Position numbers and translations under genes: made by a program
Part shown: one piece after another, positions 7,821-15,637 of the stretch
How the letters are laid out: the number at the start of each line of letters is the position of its first letter
Position numbering within the stretch: position 1 is the first letter of the stretch
Notes under the pieces: generated by a model
The model's database searches: none
Told to the model about the DNA's origin: nothing
The model's input: the letters and a program-made list of their open reading frames with translations, nothing else
Assembly (NCBI RefSeq): GCF_003185895.1
Contig: NZ_QHLY01000005.1
Span: 124,001-188,000 of the forward strand
DNA from: Cryobacterium arcticum
GTDB taxonomy: Bacteria > Actinomycetota > Actinomycetes > Actinomycetales > Microbacteriaceae
DNA length: 64,000 nt
Direction of reading: 5' to 3'

Positions 7821-8657
7821 TCAGCGACGACCGACGAAGGTGTCCATCGAGCGGTAGACGCCGAAGACCCGGCCGGCCACGGCGTCCCAGGCGGCCAGCG
7901 GCAGCACGCCGCGGAGCTTCTTGCTCAACCCGACGGTCCACGGCATCAGCAGCTGGGGCCGGCCGGCGAGCATGGCCCGCCAGACCTTGTCGACCACATA
8001 GTCCGGGGTCATCACCGGGGTGAGGAGGGGGCCGCGGGCACCGTCGAACATACCGGTGGAGATATAGCTGGGTGCGATGGTGCTCACCCGCACGTGGTCG
8101 AAGCCCTGCTGCTCGAGTTCGAGGCGCAGCGAATCGCTCCAGGCGATCACGGCTGCCTTCGAGGCCGCATAGACGCTCATCCGCGGATTGGAGAGCATGC
8201 CGGCGGCGGAGGCGATGTTGACGATCCTCGACTCCCGGTAGGGATTGCGCATCATGGCGGGCAGGAACTCCCGGGTGATGTACATCGGCGCGAGCGCGTT
8301 CACCTGCATGGTCGAGCGGGTGTCATCGCCGTTGTCGTGCTCCCAGAAGAACGAGCCGCGCACGATGCCGGCGTTGTTGATCACGATGTCGGGGTTGCCC
8401 ACCTCGGTGCGCACCCGCTGCGCGGTCTGCGCGATGGCGCCGAGGTCGGAGATGTCGAGCACGTACGGCGCGATCTGGGTGACCCCGTTGGAACGCTCTG
8501 TGAGGATCGCGGCGGTGCTCGAGAGACTCGCGGCATCCCGGTCCCAGAGGATCACGGCCCGGGCACCCTCGGCGACGGCCCGCTCGGCGTACAGGCGGCC
8601 CATGCCCATGGCGGCGCCGGTGATCAGCACGCGGGCTCCGGAAACGGTTCGAGTCAT
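7821..8657 (-). CDS. Short-chain dehydrogenase/reductase (SDR)
   Basis: The 278-residue classical SDR should be an NAD(P)H-dependent oxidoreductase. It has the cofactor motif TGAAMGMG near residue 13, the NNAGI motif, a catalytic Ser in NIASAAG and the YAASK active site. A Trp-Asp after the second strand (ILWDRD) hints at NAD(H) preference. The C-terminal VDKVWRAMLAGRPQLLMPW region resembles long-tailed actinobacterial SDRs annotated as acetoin or fatty-acyl reductases, but the substrate cannot be read. ATG 8657 is chosen because the Rossmann fold starts ten residues later. GGAGG sits only 1-2 nt before it, so the spacing is unusually short. Confidence 0.85.
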   Translation of the reverse strand: MTRTVSGARVLITGAAMGMGRLYAERAVAEGARAVILWDRDAASLSSTAAILTERSNGVTQIAPYVLDISDLGAIAQTAQRVRTEVGNPDIVINNAGIVRGSFFWEHDNGDDTRSTMQVNALAPMYITREFLPAMMRNPYRESRIVNIASAAGMLSNPRMSVYAASKAAVIAWSDSLRLELEQQGFDHVRVSTIAPSYISTGMFDGARGPLLTPVMTPDYVVDKVWRAMLAGRPQLLMPWTVGLSKKLRGVLPLAAWDAVAGRVFGVYRSMDTFVGRR

Positions 8658-8969
8658 ACCTCCATCATTGCAACTCCCGGCTGGGAGTGCTCGCGGGTCG
8701 CCTGTTGCGGGTCCTGCGCCTCGCCCGCTGCGGCACGCGTTGTGCCCCGCGGCACGCGCTGGGCCCGACGGCCCGCGTTCCAACAGGTGCCGCCGCATCC
8801 GACACGTGCCGCGAGCCGGTGGATGGTGCTACACCAGCACCTCGCGCGCCGCACCTGCCCGGGTGCGCCCGACGCCAATTGCTACGTTGCGTTTCATCGC
8901 GGGGTGCGCCCGCGTGGCCGGCTGGGTAGCGTCGAGGAAACTCTTGCCCCGACAACCCGATCGGCAGTT
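8658..8969. other. Intergenic region between SDR gene and ABC transporter
   Basis: No gene is supported in these 312 bp. Next to the SDR start is a small inverted repeat, ACTCCCGGCTGGGAGT. The middle holds a GGCACG-type palindromic repeat (8729-8814). The right end holds the probable transporter promoter, with GTAGCGT near 8930 as a possible -10. Confidence 0.5.
8729..8814. repeat. GGCACG-type palindromic repeat, family 3, copy A
   Basis: Two GCGGCACGCG-type words with GCCC spacers on the left face ACAGGTGCCGC and ACACGTGCCGCGAG on the right, giving a long imperfect hairpin. The copy at 24841-24927 has the same order of parts and ends in the same ACACGTGCCGCGAG. Function unknown. Confidence 0.65.
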
Positions 8970-9926
8970 ATGTCCGCCAGCCCCGCAACGCGCACGACGG
9001 CCCGCCCCGCCGCGGCTGTGCGCACCGGCGAGCCGACCGGCACAGATGCGGCCTACGCCGTGCAGTTCTCCGGCCTGGGCCGTACCTTCGCGCCCAGCCC
9101 CGGCAGCCGCCGCCGCACACGCGCCGCGACGACGACGAGCGTCGAGGTCGCCCGGCCGGTGCTGCGCGACGTGTCGATCAGCGTGCAGCCCGGCGAGGTG
9201 CTCGCGATCCTCGGCACCAGTGGCTGCGGCAAGTCCACCCTGCTGCGTATCGCCGGCGGCCTGGACTCGCCGAGCGCCGGTTCGGTGCGCATCGACGGGT
9301 CACCCGTCACCGACTTCGACACCCGCTGCGCCGTCGGATTCCAGGAACCGCGCCTGCTGCCCTGGCGCACCGTGGCCGACAACGTAGCGCTCGGCCTGCC
9401 CCGCGGCACCGCCCGTGAGGCCGGCCGCGCCCGCGTCGCCGAACTGCTCGAACTCGTGGGGCTGTCGGCGTTTGCCGACCACCGCCCCGCTTCGATCTCC
9501 GGCGGAATGGCGCAGCGCGCCTCGCTCGCCCGTGCCCTCGCCCGCAACCCCGGGGTACTCCTCCTCGACGAACCGTTCGGGGCACTGGATGCGCTCACCC
9601 GGCTCAAGATGCAGGACCTACTGCTCGACGTGCACGCCGCAGCGCCCACCACGGTGTTGCTGGTGACCCACGACGTGGACGAGGCCCTGCAACTGGCCGA
9701 CCGCATCATCCTGCTCGGCCAGGAAGCCGCCCCCTCCGGCGGCTCCCGCCCGCCCGGCGCCACGATTGTGCAGGAGATCACGGTGCCCGGCACGCGCCCC
9801 CGCGACCGGGGCTCGGCGGAACTCGCCGAACTGCGCGGGAGGCTGCTGGCGGGGCTCGGTATCGACCGGCACGGCGACCCGCGTGGGGTGGCCACCGGCA
9901 CGAGCATCCCGCACTTCCCCTACTGA
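8970..9926 (+). CDS. NitT/TauT-family ABC transporter ATP-binding protein (SsuB/TauB-like)
   Basis: The 318-residue ATPase energises uptake of an oxyanion or organosulfonate. It shows Walker A GTSGCGKST, the Q-loop segment GFQEPRLLPWRTVADNV typical of SsuB/TauB, signature SGGMAQR, Walker B LLLDEPF with GALDALTR, and the H-loop TH. An unusual N-terminal extension of about 60 residues rich in Ala, Arg and Thr precedes the ABC domain. The start is therefore uncertain: no good ribosome-binding site precedes ATG 8970, and GTG starts at 9018 or 9059 are possible. The binding protein and permease follow in the same direction. Confidence 0.82.
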   Translation: MSASPATRTTARPAAAVRTGEPTGTDAAYAVQFSGLGRTFAPSPGSRRRTRAATTTSVEVARPVLRDVSISVQPGEVLAILGTSGCGKSTLLRIAGGLDSPSAGSVRIDGSPVTDFDTRCAVGFQEPRLLPWRTVADNVALGLPRGTAREAGRARVAELLELVGLSAFADHRPASISGGMAQRASLARALARNPGVLLLDEPFGALDALTRLKMQDLLLDVHAAAPTTVLLVTHDVDEALQLADRIILLGQEAAPSGGSRPPGATIVQEITVPGTRPRDRGSAELAELRGRLLAGLGIDRHGDPRGVATGTSIPHFPY

Positions 9927-10087
9927 CTCGACTACTCCCCCGTCGTTCGCACAGCTTGATCGTGCGCCGCAGCCATAGTTTTCCCGCACCACCGCATCAG
10001 CTCCACCGCACGACACCCACAGCATGGATATCCGTATCAGCTCCCGTCCCGGGCAGCGCCATTCTCGAATCCAACGAAAGACTTGTC

Positions 10088-11140
10088 ATGAAGAGACGCT
10101 TCACCACCACCGCCCTCGTCGCCTCCGCCGCCGCCGCCGCGCTGCTGCTCACGGGCTGCGTCGCCGGTGAGAACCAGCCCGCCGCGGATGCCGCCGCCAG
10201 CACCGACGACGCATCCGGTGCGGTCATCACCGAGGGCGGCACCCTCAACATCGACTTCGCCACCTACAACCCGCTGAGTCTGGTGATCAAGGACCAGGGC
10301 TGGCTCGAAGACGCCCTCGCCGATCAGGACATCACGGTGAACTGGGTGCAGTCCGCCGGCTCGAACAAGGCCAACGAGGCCCTGCGCGCCAACGCCATCG
10401 ACGTCGGCTCCACGGCCGGCTCGGCCGCGCTGCTCGCCCGCTCAAACGGCTCGCCCATCCAGGTGATCGACATCTACTCCCAGCCCGAGTGGGCCGCGCT
10501 GGTCGTGCCGGAGGGCTCGGCGATCACCTCGGTCGAAGACCTCAAGGGCAAGCAGGTCGCCGCCACCAAGGGCACCGACCCCTACTTCTTCCTGCTGCAG
10601 GCGCTCGAGGAGGCCGGCCTCAGCCAGGACGACGTGACCGTGCAGAATCTGCAGCACGCCGACGGTTGGGCCGCCCTCCAGAACGGCTCTGTCGACGCCT
10701 GGGCGGGCCTCGACCCGATCATGGGCGGCGCAGAGGCTGCCGGCGCCGAGCTGGTCTACCGCAACGTCGACTTCAACAGCTACGGCTTCCTCAACGCCAC
10801 CGAGTCCTTCATCGCTGAGAAGCCGGATGTGGCCCAGACCGTGGTCGACGTCTACGAGCACGCCCGCGCCTGGGCGCTGGAGAACGAGGAGGAGACCGCC
10901 ACGATCCTGGCCGACGTCGCCGCCCTCGACCCGGCCGTCGCGAGCACGGTCATCACCGAACGCACCAACCTCGACGTCGACAACGTTCCCGGCGATGCCC
11001 AGTTCGACGTGCTCACCACCATCGGCCCGATCTTCGTCGAAACCGGTGACGTGCTCGAGCAGAGCCAGGTCGACGACGCCCTCGACACGATCATCAACGA
11101 CACCTTCGCCACGAAGGCCGACCCGACGATCGTCGAGTAA
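10088..11140 (+). CDS. NitT/TauT-family substrate-binding lipoprotein (SsuA/TauA-like)
   Basis: The 350-residue protein starts with a twin-arginine-free lipoprotein signal (MKRRFTTTALV, hydrophobic core, lipobox LLTGC) at ATG 10088, so it should be tethered outside the membrane. The mature part has the NMT1/SsuA fold marks: YNPLSLVIKDQGWLE, SAGSNKANEALRANAIDVG and VEDLKGKQVAATKGTDPYFFLL. Aliphatic sulfonates, taurine or nitrate are the usual ligands; the sequence does not tell which. No monooxygenase gene lies nearby, so sulfonate use is not proven. The 161-bp gap after the ATPase gene holds no obvious terminator. Confidence 0.83.
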   Translation: MKRRFTTTALVASAAAAALLLTGCVAGENQPAADAAASTDDASGAVITEGGTLNIDFATYNPLSLVIKDQGWLEDALADQDITVNWVQSAGSNKANEALRANAIDVGSTAGSAALLARSNGSPIQVIDIYSQPEWAALVVPEGSAITSVEDLKGKQVAATKGTDPYFFLLQALEEAGLSQDDVTVQNLQHADGWAALQNGSVDAWAGLDPIMGGAEAAGAELVYRNVDFNSYGFLNATESFIAEKPDVAQTVVDVYEHARAWALENEEETATILADVAALDPAVASTVITERTNLDVDNVPGDAQFDVLTTIGPIFVETGDVLEQSQVDDALDTIINDTFATKADPTIVE

Positions 11141-11274
11141 CCGGCGAGCGGATGCCGGGGCGGCAGCACGCAGGGCGCCCCGGCCACCCCGTTCGCACTC
11201 ACCGGCCCGCGCGAACTGCCCGAACCACCCGCACAGCCCGCACCGCCCGCACCGCCCGCACGGAAGGCACCCCG

Positions 11275-12081
11275 ATGACCGAGACCCTCGTCCCCAGCAC
11301 GGCCCCCGCCGCGCGCCGGCCGTTGACCTCCCGGCGCAGTGTGCGCATTGTGGGCGGCCTGCTGCTGCCGCTTCTGATCCTTCTGGTGTGGCAGCTCAGC
11401 AGCACGCTGGGACTCGTCACCGCGTCGCAGCTTCCGCCACCCGCATCCGTCTGGGTGGCCGCCGTTGACCTGTTCGAACGTGGCCAGCTGACCCTCTACG
11501 TGGCCATTTCCACCCAGCGGGTGCTCATCGGCTTTGCCATCGGGGCGGCGCTCGGGCTCGCCGCCGGCGCGCTGGTCGGCCTCTCCCGTGCCGCCGACAT
11601 CTTCTTTGCGCCCACGCTCGGTGCGATCCGGGCAGTGCCGTCGCTCGCCTGGGTGCCCCTGCTCATCATCTGGCTCAAGATCGGTGAGGAGTCGAAGATC
11701 ACCCTCATCGCGATCGGCGCCTTCTTCCCCGTCTACACGACCGTTGCCCAGGCGCTGCGCCACGTGGACCGGCAACTGGTGGAGGCCGGCCGCGCGTTCG
11801 GCCTGCGCGGAGTACGACTCTTCGGTGCCGTTCAGCTGCCCGCTGTGATCCCGTCGGTGATCTCCGGACTCCGCCTCGCACTCGCCCAGGCCTGGTTGTT
11901 CCTGGTCGCGGCGGAGTTGATCGCCGCGTCGATGGGACTCGGGTTCCTCCTCTCCGATTCCGGCAACAACGGCCGGGTCGATCGCATCCTGCTGGCCATC
12001 ATCCTGCTCGCCCTGCTCGGCAAGCTCACCGACGCCATCCTGGGCGTCTTCGAAAAGTGGGCCATCAAGAAGTGGGCCTGA
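11275..12081 (+). CDS. NitT/TauT-family ABC transporter permease (SsuC/TauC-like)
   Basis: The 268-residue BPD_transp_1 permease has about six membrane helices. Its marks are LPPPASVWVAAVDLFERGQL, the cytoplasmic EAA loop VEAGRAFGLRGVRLFGAVQLPAVIPSVISGLR, and a C-terminal AILGVFEKW. Start ATG 11275 follows GGAAGG; the frame is open further upstream but there translates a run of Arg-Thr-Ala repeats and is not coding-like. It pairs with the ATPase and binding protein to import an oxyanion or sulfonate. The gene is followed by a strong inverted repeat (12113-12179). Confidence 0.86.
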   Translation: MTETLVPSTAPAARRPLTSRRSVRIVGGLLLPLLILLVWQLSSTLGLVTASQLPPPASVWVAAVDLFERGQLTLYVAISTQRVLIGFAIGAALGLAAGALVGLSRAADIFFAPTLGAIRAVPSLAWVPLLIIWLKIGEESKITLIAIGAFFPVYTTVAQALRHVDRQLVEAGRAFGLRGVRLFGAVQLPAVIPSVISGLRLALAQAWLFLVAAELIAASMGLGFLLSDSGNNGRVDRILLAIILLALLGKLTDAILGVFEKWAIKKWA

Positions 12082-12112
12082 CCCTGTTTCGCGGCGCGGA
12101 ATAGCACTCGGG

Positions 12113-12179
12113 GCGCAGGAAACTTCTCGCCGCGCAGGAAAATCCGGCCTTTGTGATGCGCCACGAGAATTATGCTGCG
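12113..12179. terminator. Inverted repeat after ssuC-like gene, probable terminator
   Basis: GCGCAGGAAACTTCTCG (12113 onward) is repeated in inverted form at 12157-12179. The 23-bp arms match at 17 positions around a loop of about 21 bp. A further GCGCCACGAG word at 12195-12205 extends the symmetry. It lies 31 bp past the stop codon and has no T-run, so it may be an intrinsic terminator or a 3' stabilising structure. Confidence 0.45.
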
Positions 12180-12235
12180 CCGCCGTGACTCTGGTGCGCC
12201 ACGAGCTCGGTAGCGCACGTCACGGTCCGCGGACC

Positions 12236-12375
12236 ACGCGGCGGCACGCGGTGGCAGACCGTGCGTGTCACGGCACGCCGCACTCGTCACGGCACGCCGC
12301 ACTCGTCACGGCACGCGTTACAACACGCGCCGCCGAGGTCAACACGTGCCGCCGGGGGTCAACACGTGCCAACAC
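12236..12375. repeat. GGCACG/CACGTG repeat block, family 3, copy B
   Basis: The left half has two exact 19-bp tandem units, CGGCACGCCGCACTCGTCA (12271-12289, 12290-12308), and the start of a third. The right half has the inverted word twice as GGTCAACACGTGCC (about 12337 and 12357). The whole block can fold as a tandem-armed palindrome. Confidence 0.65.
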
Positions 12376-12567
12376 CTTCCGCCGGGGTGGAGACGGTGCC
12401 GCAGCGAGACGAGGCCTTCAGGGTGCCGCCGCGGAAGGCACATCCGCTTCACCGGCAGTCGGCGAAGGTTACGCCGCGTTGCGCTTCGCCCTGCAGCGGG
12501 CCCGACTGCTGCGTAGCGTCGAAAGTGACCAGCTGCCCCATCCTGACCAGACCGCCGGAGTGTGCCC

Positions 12568-14676
12568 ATGCCGAACCCCGACACCGACACCGACATGAGC
12601 ACTGGCACCACCACCCACACCCCGGCCAGCCGCGCCGCCACCGCCGACTGGACCGACACCAGCGCCACCATCCGCAACCTCTCCACCGAGCACCGCCGCT
12701 ACCCCGCCCCGGCCGAGTTCGCCGCGCAGGCCAACGTCGACGCTTCCTGGTACGAGAAAGCCGCCGCCGACCCGGTCGCGTTCTGGACCGAGCAGGCCAA
12801 GCGCCTGGACTGGGCTGAGCCCTGGCACACCGACCACAGCTGGCACCCCACCACCCCGGATGCCGACGGCGTGATGAGCGTGCCGCACGCGGAGTGGTTC
12901 GCCGGCGGCAAGCTCAACGTGGCGGTGAACTGCGTCGACCGGCACGTGGCCGCCGGCCGCGGCGACAAGGTCGCGTTCCACTTCGAGGGCGAACCGGGCG
13001 ACCGTCGCACCCTCACCTACGCGGACCTCGAGAAAGAGGTCGCCCGGGCCGCCAACGCGCTCACCGACCTCGGCATCGTGCAGGGCGACCGGGTGGTCAT
13101 CTACCTCCCGGTGATCCCCGAGACGATCATCATCACCCTTGCCGTCGCCCGCATCGGCGCCATCCACTCCCTGGTCTTCGGCGGATTCTCGGCCGAGGCC
13201 CTGCGCTTCCGGGTGGAGGACACCGGCGCGAAACTGCTCGTCACCACCGACGGCCAGTTCCGCCGCGGCAAGGCAGTTCCGGTGAAGGAAGCCGCCGACA
13301 AGGCCGTCGAGGGCGTCGACTCGATCGAGCATGTACTCGTGGTGCGCCGCACCGGCGACCTGACCCCGGACATCCCGTGGACCACCGGGCGCGATGTGTG
13401 GTGGCACGACACCGTCGATACGGCATCCGCCACCCACGAGCCCGAGTTCTTCGACGCCGAGACGCCGCTATTCATCATCTATACCTCCGGCACGACCGGC
13501 AAGCCCAAGGGCCTGGTGCACACCAGCGGCGGCTACCTCACCCATGCCTCCTGGAGCCACTGGGCGGTATTCGACGCCAAAGACACGGATGTGCACTGGT
13601 GCACCGCCGACCTCGCCTGGGTCACCGCGCACAGTTACGTGCACTACGGCCCGCTCTCCAACGGCACCACCTCGGTCATTTACGAGGGCACCCCGAACAC
13701 CCCGCACCCCGGCCGGCACTTCGAGATCATCGAGCGCTACGGCGTGACCACGTATTACACGGCGCCCACGCTCATCCGCACGTTCATGACCTGGTTCCCG
13801 GATGGCCTGCCCGCCGAACACGACCTGTCCAGCATCCGTCTGCTCGGCTCGGTCGGCGAGGCGATCAACCCCGAAGCCTGGGTGTGGTTCCGCGAGAACG
13901 TCGGCGCGGGCTCAGCCCCGATCGTGGACACCTGGTGGCAGTCCGAGACCGGCGCGGCCGTGATGGCGCCGCTGCCCGGGGTGAGCACCCTCAAACCGGG
14001 TTCCGCGCTGCGTGCGCTGCCGGGGCTCAGCACGCTGGTGGTGGATGACGCGGGCCAGCCGGTGCCGCACGGCACCGGCGGCTACCTCGTGCTGGCCGGC
14101 ACCTGGCCGGGCATGGCCCGCACGGTGTGGGGCAACCCGGAGCGCTACCGCGATTCTTACTGGGCGCGGTTCGCGGAGCAGGGCTACTTCTTCAGCGGAG
14201 ACGGCGCCAAGTACGACGACGACGGCGACATCTGGCTGCTCGGCCGGGTCGACGACGTGATCAACGTCTCCGGGCACCGGCTCTCCACGATCGAGATCGA
14301 GTCGGCCCTGGTGTCGCATCCGGCCGTCGGCGAGTCCGGCGTGGTGGGTGTGGCGGATGCGACCACCGGCGAGGGCATCGCCGCGTTCGTGATCCCCGCG
14401 GTGGCCCCGGCCACGGATGATCCGGCCGCCTGGCTGGCCCTGCGCGTCGAGCTGGCCCCGCAACTGCGGGCGCACATCACGCACGAGATCGGCGCGGTGG
14501 CCAAGCCCCGGGACGTGTTCCTGGTGCCCGACCTGCCCAAGACCCGCTCGGGCAAGATCATGCGCCGGCTGCTCGGCGACATCGTGGACGCCCGCCCCCT
14601 CGGCCACGTCACCTCGCTCCAGGACGACACCGTGCCCGGGCGCATCCAGGCCATCGTGCGGGCGGCCCGCCTCTAG
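12568..14676 (+). CDS. acs: Acetyl-CoA synthetase (acetate--CoA ligase)
   Basis: The 702-residue ANL-superfamily enzyme makes acetyl-CoA from acetate, ATP and CoA through an acetyl-adenylate. It shows the phosphate loop YTSGTTGKPKGLVHT, DVHWCTADLAWVTAHSY, and DTWWQSETG, whose Trp limits the acyl pocket to acetate size in Acs. It also has the hinge region GRVDDVINVSGHRLSTIEIE and the C-terminal KTRSGKIMRR, whose last Lys is the site of regulatory acetylation in known Acs proteins. It is about 50 residues longer than usual, with a Thr/Asp-rich N-terminal tail. ATG 12568 is supported by GGAG 7 nt upstream; GTG 12562 would leave no spacing. It is monocistronic. Confidence 0.92.
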   Translation: MPNPDTDTDMSTGTTTHTPASRAATADWTDTSATIRNLSTEHRRYPAPAEFAAQANVDASWYEKAAADPVAFWTEQAKRLDWAEPWHTDHSWHPTTPDADGVMSVPHAEWFAGGKLNVAVNCVDRHVAAGRGDKVAFHFEGEPGDRRTLTYADLEKEVARAANALTDLGIVQGDRVVIYLPVIPETIIITLAVARIGAIHSLVFGGFSAEALRFRVEDTGAKLLVTTDGQFRRGKAVPVKEAADKAVEGVDSIEHVLVVRRTGDLTPDIPWTTGRDVWWHDTVDTASATHEPEFFDAETPLFIIYTSGTTGKPKGLVHTSGGYLTHASWSHWAVFDAKDTDVHWCTADLAWVTAHSYVHYGPLSNGTTSVIYEGTPNTPHPGRHFEIIERYGVTTYYTAPTLIRTFMTWFPDGLPAEHDLSSIRLLGSVGEAINPEAWVWFRENVGAGSAPIVDTWWQSETGAAVMAPLPGVSTLKPGSALRALPGLSTLVVDDAGQPVPHGTGGYLVLAGTWPGMARTVWGNPERYRDSYWARFAEQGYFFSGDGAKYDDDGDIWLLGRVDDVINVSGHRLSTIEIESALVSHPAVGESGVVGVADATTGEGIAAFVIPAVAPATDDPAAWLALRVELAPQLRAHITHEIGAVAKPRDVFLVPDLPKTRSGKIMRRLLGDIVDARPLGHVTSLQDDTVPGRIQAIVRAARL

Positions 14677-14721
14677 CGAGAAGGACCCGCGAGACCTTCT
14701 GGTGTGCAGGTCGGCGCACCA

Positions 14722-14784
14722 GGTCTCGACAAGCTCGACCAACGAGGGTCTCGACAAGCTCGACCAACGAGGGTCTCGACAAGC
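14722..14784. repeat. Tandem GGTCTCGACAAGCTCGACCA array, family 2, short array
   Basis: Two exact 25-bp units (14722-14746 and 14747-14771) starting GGTCTCGACAAGCTCGACCA, plus a 13-bp partial third unit, lie between convergent genes. The same unit recurs at 25416-25620. Each unit contains the imperfect palindrome TCGACAAGCTCGA. Confidence 0.8.
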
Positions 14785-14803
14785 ACGGGCGGCGGGGCGG
14801 GGG

Positions 14804-15637
14804 TCAGGCGGCCCGGAGGCGGCGCTCGCAGTAGGCGTAGAACGTGACGTAGGCCAGGAACGAGAAGCAGAGGCCCGCCACCACCGGCACGGCGCTGGGA
14901 CCGGTCAGGGCGTCCCGGCCGAGCAGCAGGGCGAGGAGGATGAAGGCCAGGCTCACGATCTGCGCCTGGAAGACCTGGCGGTACGAGCTCCACCGGGCGT
15001 CGCGCAGCATCCATACGTTGACCATGCCCGGAAGGGTGAGCACGGCGCCCACCACCCGGGCGGTGAGCGGCGTGAGCTCCCATGCCCACAACCCGCCGAA
15101 CTCTACCGGGAAGAGGAACAGCGCCAGGCCCGCGGCGAGCGCCGCCAGGCCCACCGCGACCAGCACCACCCGTACCACCCCGTGCAGCAGGTAGTCCCGT
15201 TCCTCGGGCCGACCATTGTCGACACCGCGGTGCAGCACCAGCACGGCCGCCGCCAGGAACGGGGTGATGGCGTAGAGGGTGGCCCAGACCACGAAGATGA
15301 AGGTGCCCTGGTGAAAACGATCCCAGTGCAGCGCCGTGGCCAGGCCGAGGAGCGTTGCGAACACCACCACGGCGATGAAGCCGCGATGCACCCGGTGCCA
15401 CCTCGTCTCCCGCGCCACCCGAACGAAGAACCAGATGCCGCCGATGTAGGCGCAGGCCAGGAGCAGCGCGCTGAGCGGCGGGGCGATGGTCCAGGCGAAC
15501 AGCTGGTCGGTGCGGGTAGGGAAGACATAGAGCAGCACGCTTGCGACCATCAGAAACGGCACCAGCAGCACGGCAAGCCAGCGGGCGAACGGGCTCAGCC
15601 GGTCGGCACCCTTCAGCCCCCACTGGATGCGGGTCAT
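14804..15637 (-). CDS. Multi-pass membrane protein of unknown function, coupled to DUF4062/STAND gene
   Basis: I do not recognise a family. The 277-residue protein has about seven or eight hydrophobic segments, separated by short charged loops (ARETRWHRVHRG, HRGVDNGRPEERDY, RDARWSSYRQVF). It ends in a short basic tail, ERRLRAA. No catalytic motif or signal peptide is evident. Its ATG overlaps the stop of the upstream 890-residue STAND ATPase gene by 4 bp (ATGA), so it is translated from the same mRNA and is probably a partner, for example a membrane anchor, sensor or effector. The 25-bp tandem repeats lie just past its stop codon. Confidence 0.7.
   Translation of the reverse strand: MTRIQWGLKGADRLSPFARWLAVLLVPFLMVASVLLYVFPTRTDQLFAWTIAPPLSALLLACAYIGGIWFFVRVARETRWHRVHRGFIAVVVFATLLGLATALHWDRFHQGTFIFVVWATLYAITPFLAAAVLVLHRGVDNGRPEERDYLLHGVVRVVLVAVGLAALAAGLALFLFPVEFGGLWAWELTPLTARVVGAVLTLPGMVNVWMLRDARWSSYRQVFQAQIVSLAFILLALLLGRDALTGPSAVPVVAGLCFSFLAYVTFYAYCERRLRAA

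Larger units (their letters stand above)
12082..12567. other. 486-bp intergenic region rich in repeats upstream of acs
   Basis: No gene is supported here. The left part holds the inverted repeat at 12113-12179 and the middle the GGCACG/CACGTG repeat block at 12236-12375. The right part (12470-12567) probably holds the acs promoter, where TAGCGT at 12513-12518 is a possible -10 and GGAG at 12557-12560 the ribosome-binding site. Confidence 0.5.

Noticed and set aside
6267..8969. A very long rightward open frame running antisense to rbsA, the LacI gene and the SDR gene and into the ABC ATPase
   Set aside because: It is a GC-rich shadow. The opposite strand encodes clear families with full motifs. 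Only the part from 8970 has coding character.
12271..12330. 19-bp tandem units as a CRISPR or iteron-type origin
   Set aside because: There are only two exact units, no unique spacers, no replication gene, and the block is part of a palindromic repeat family seen elsewhere.
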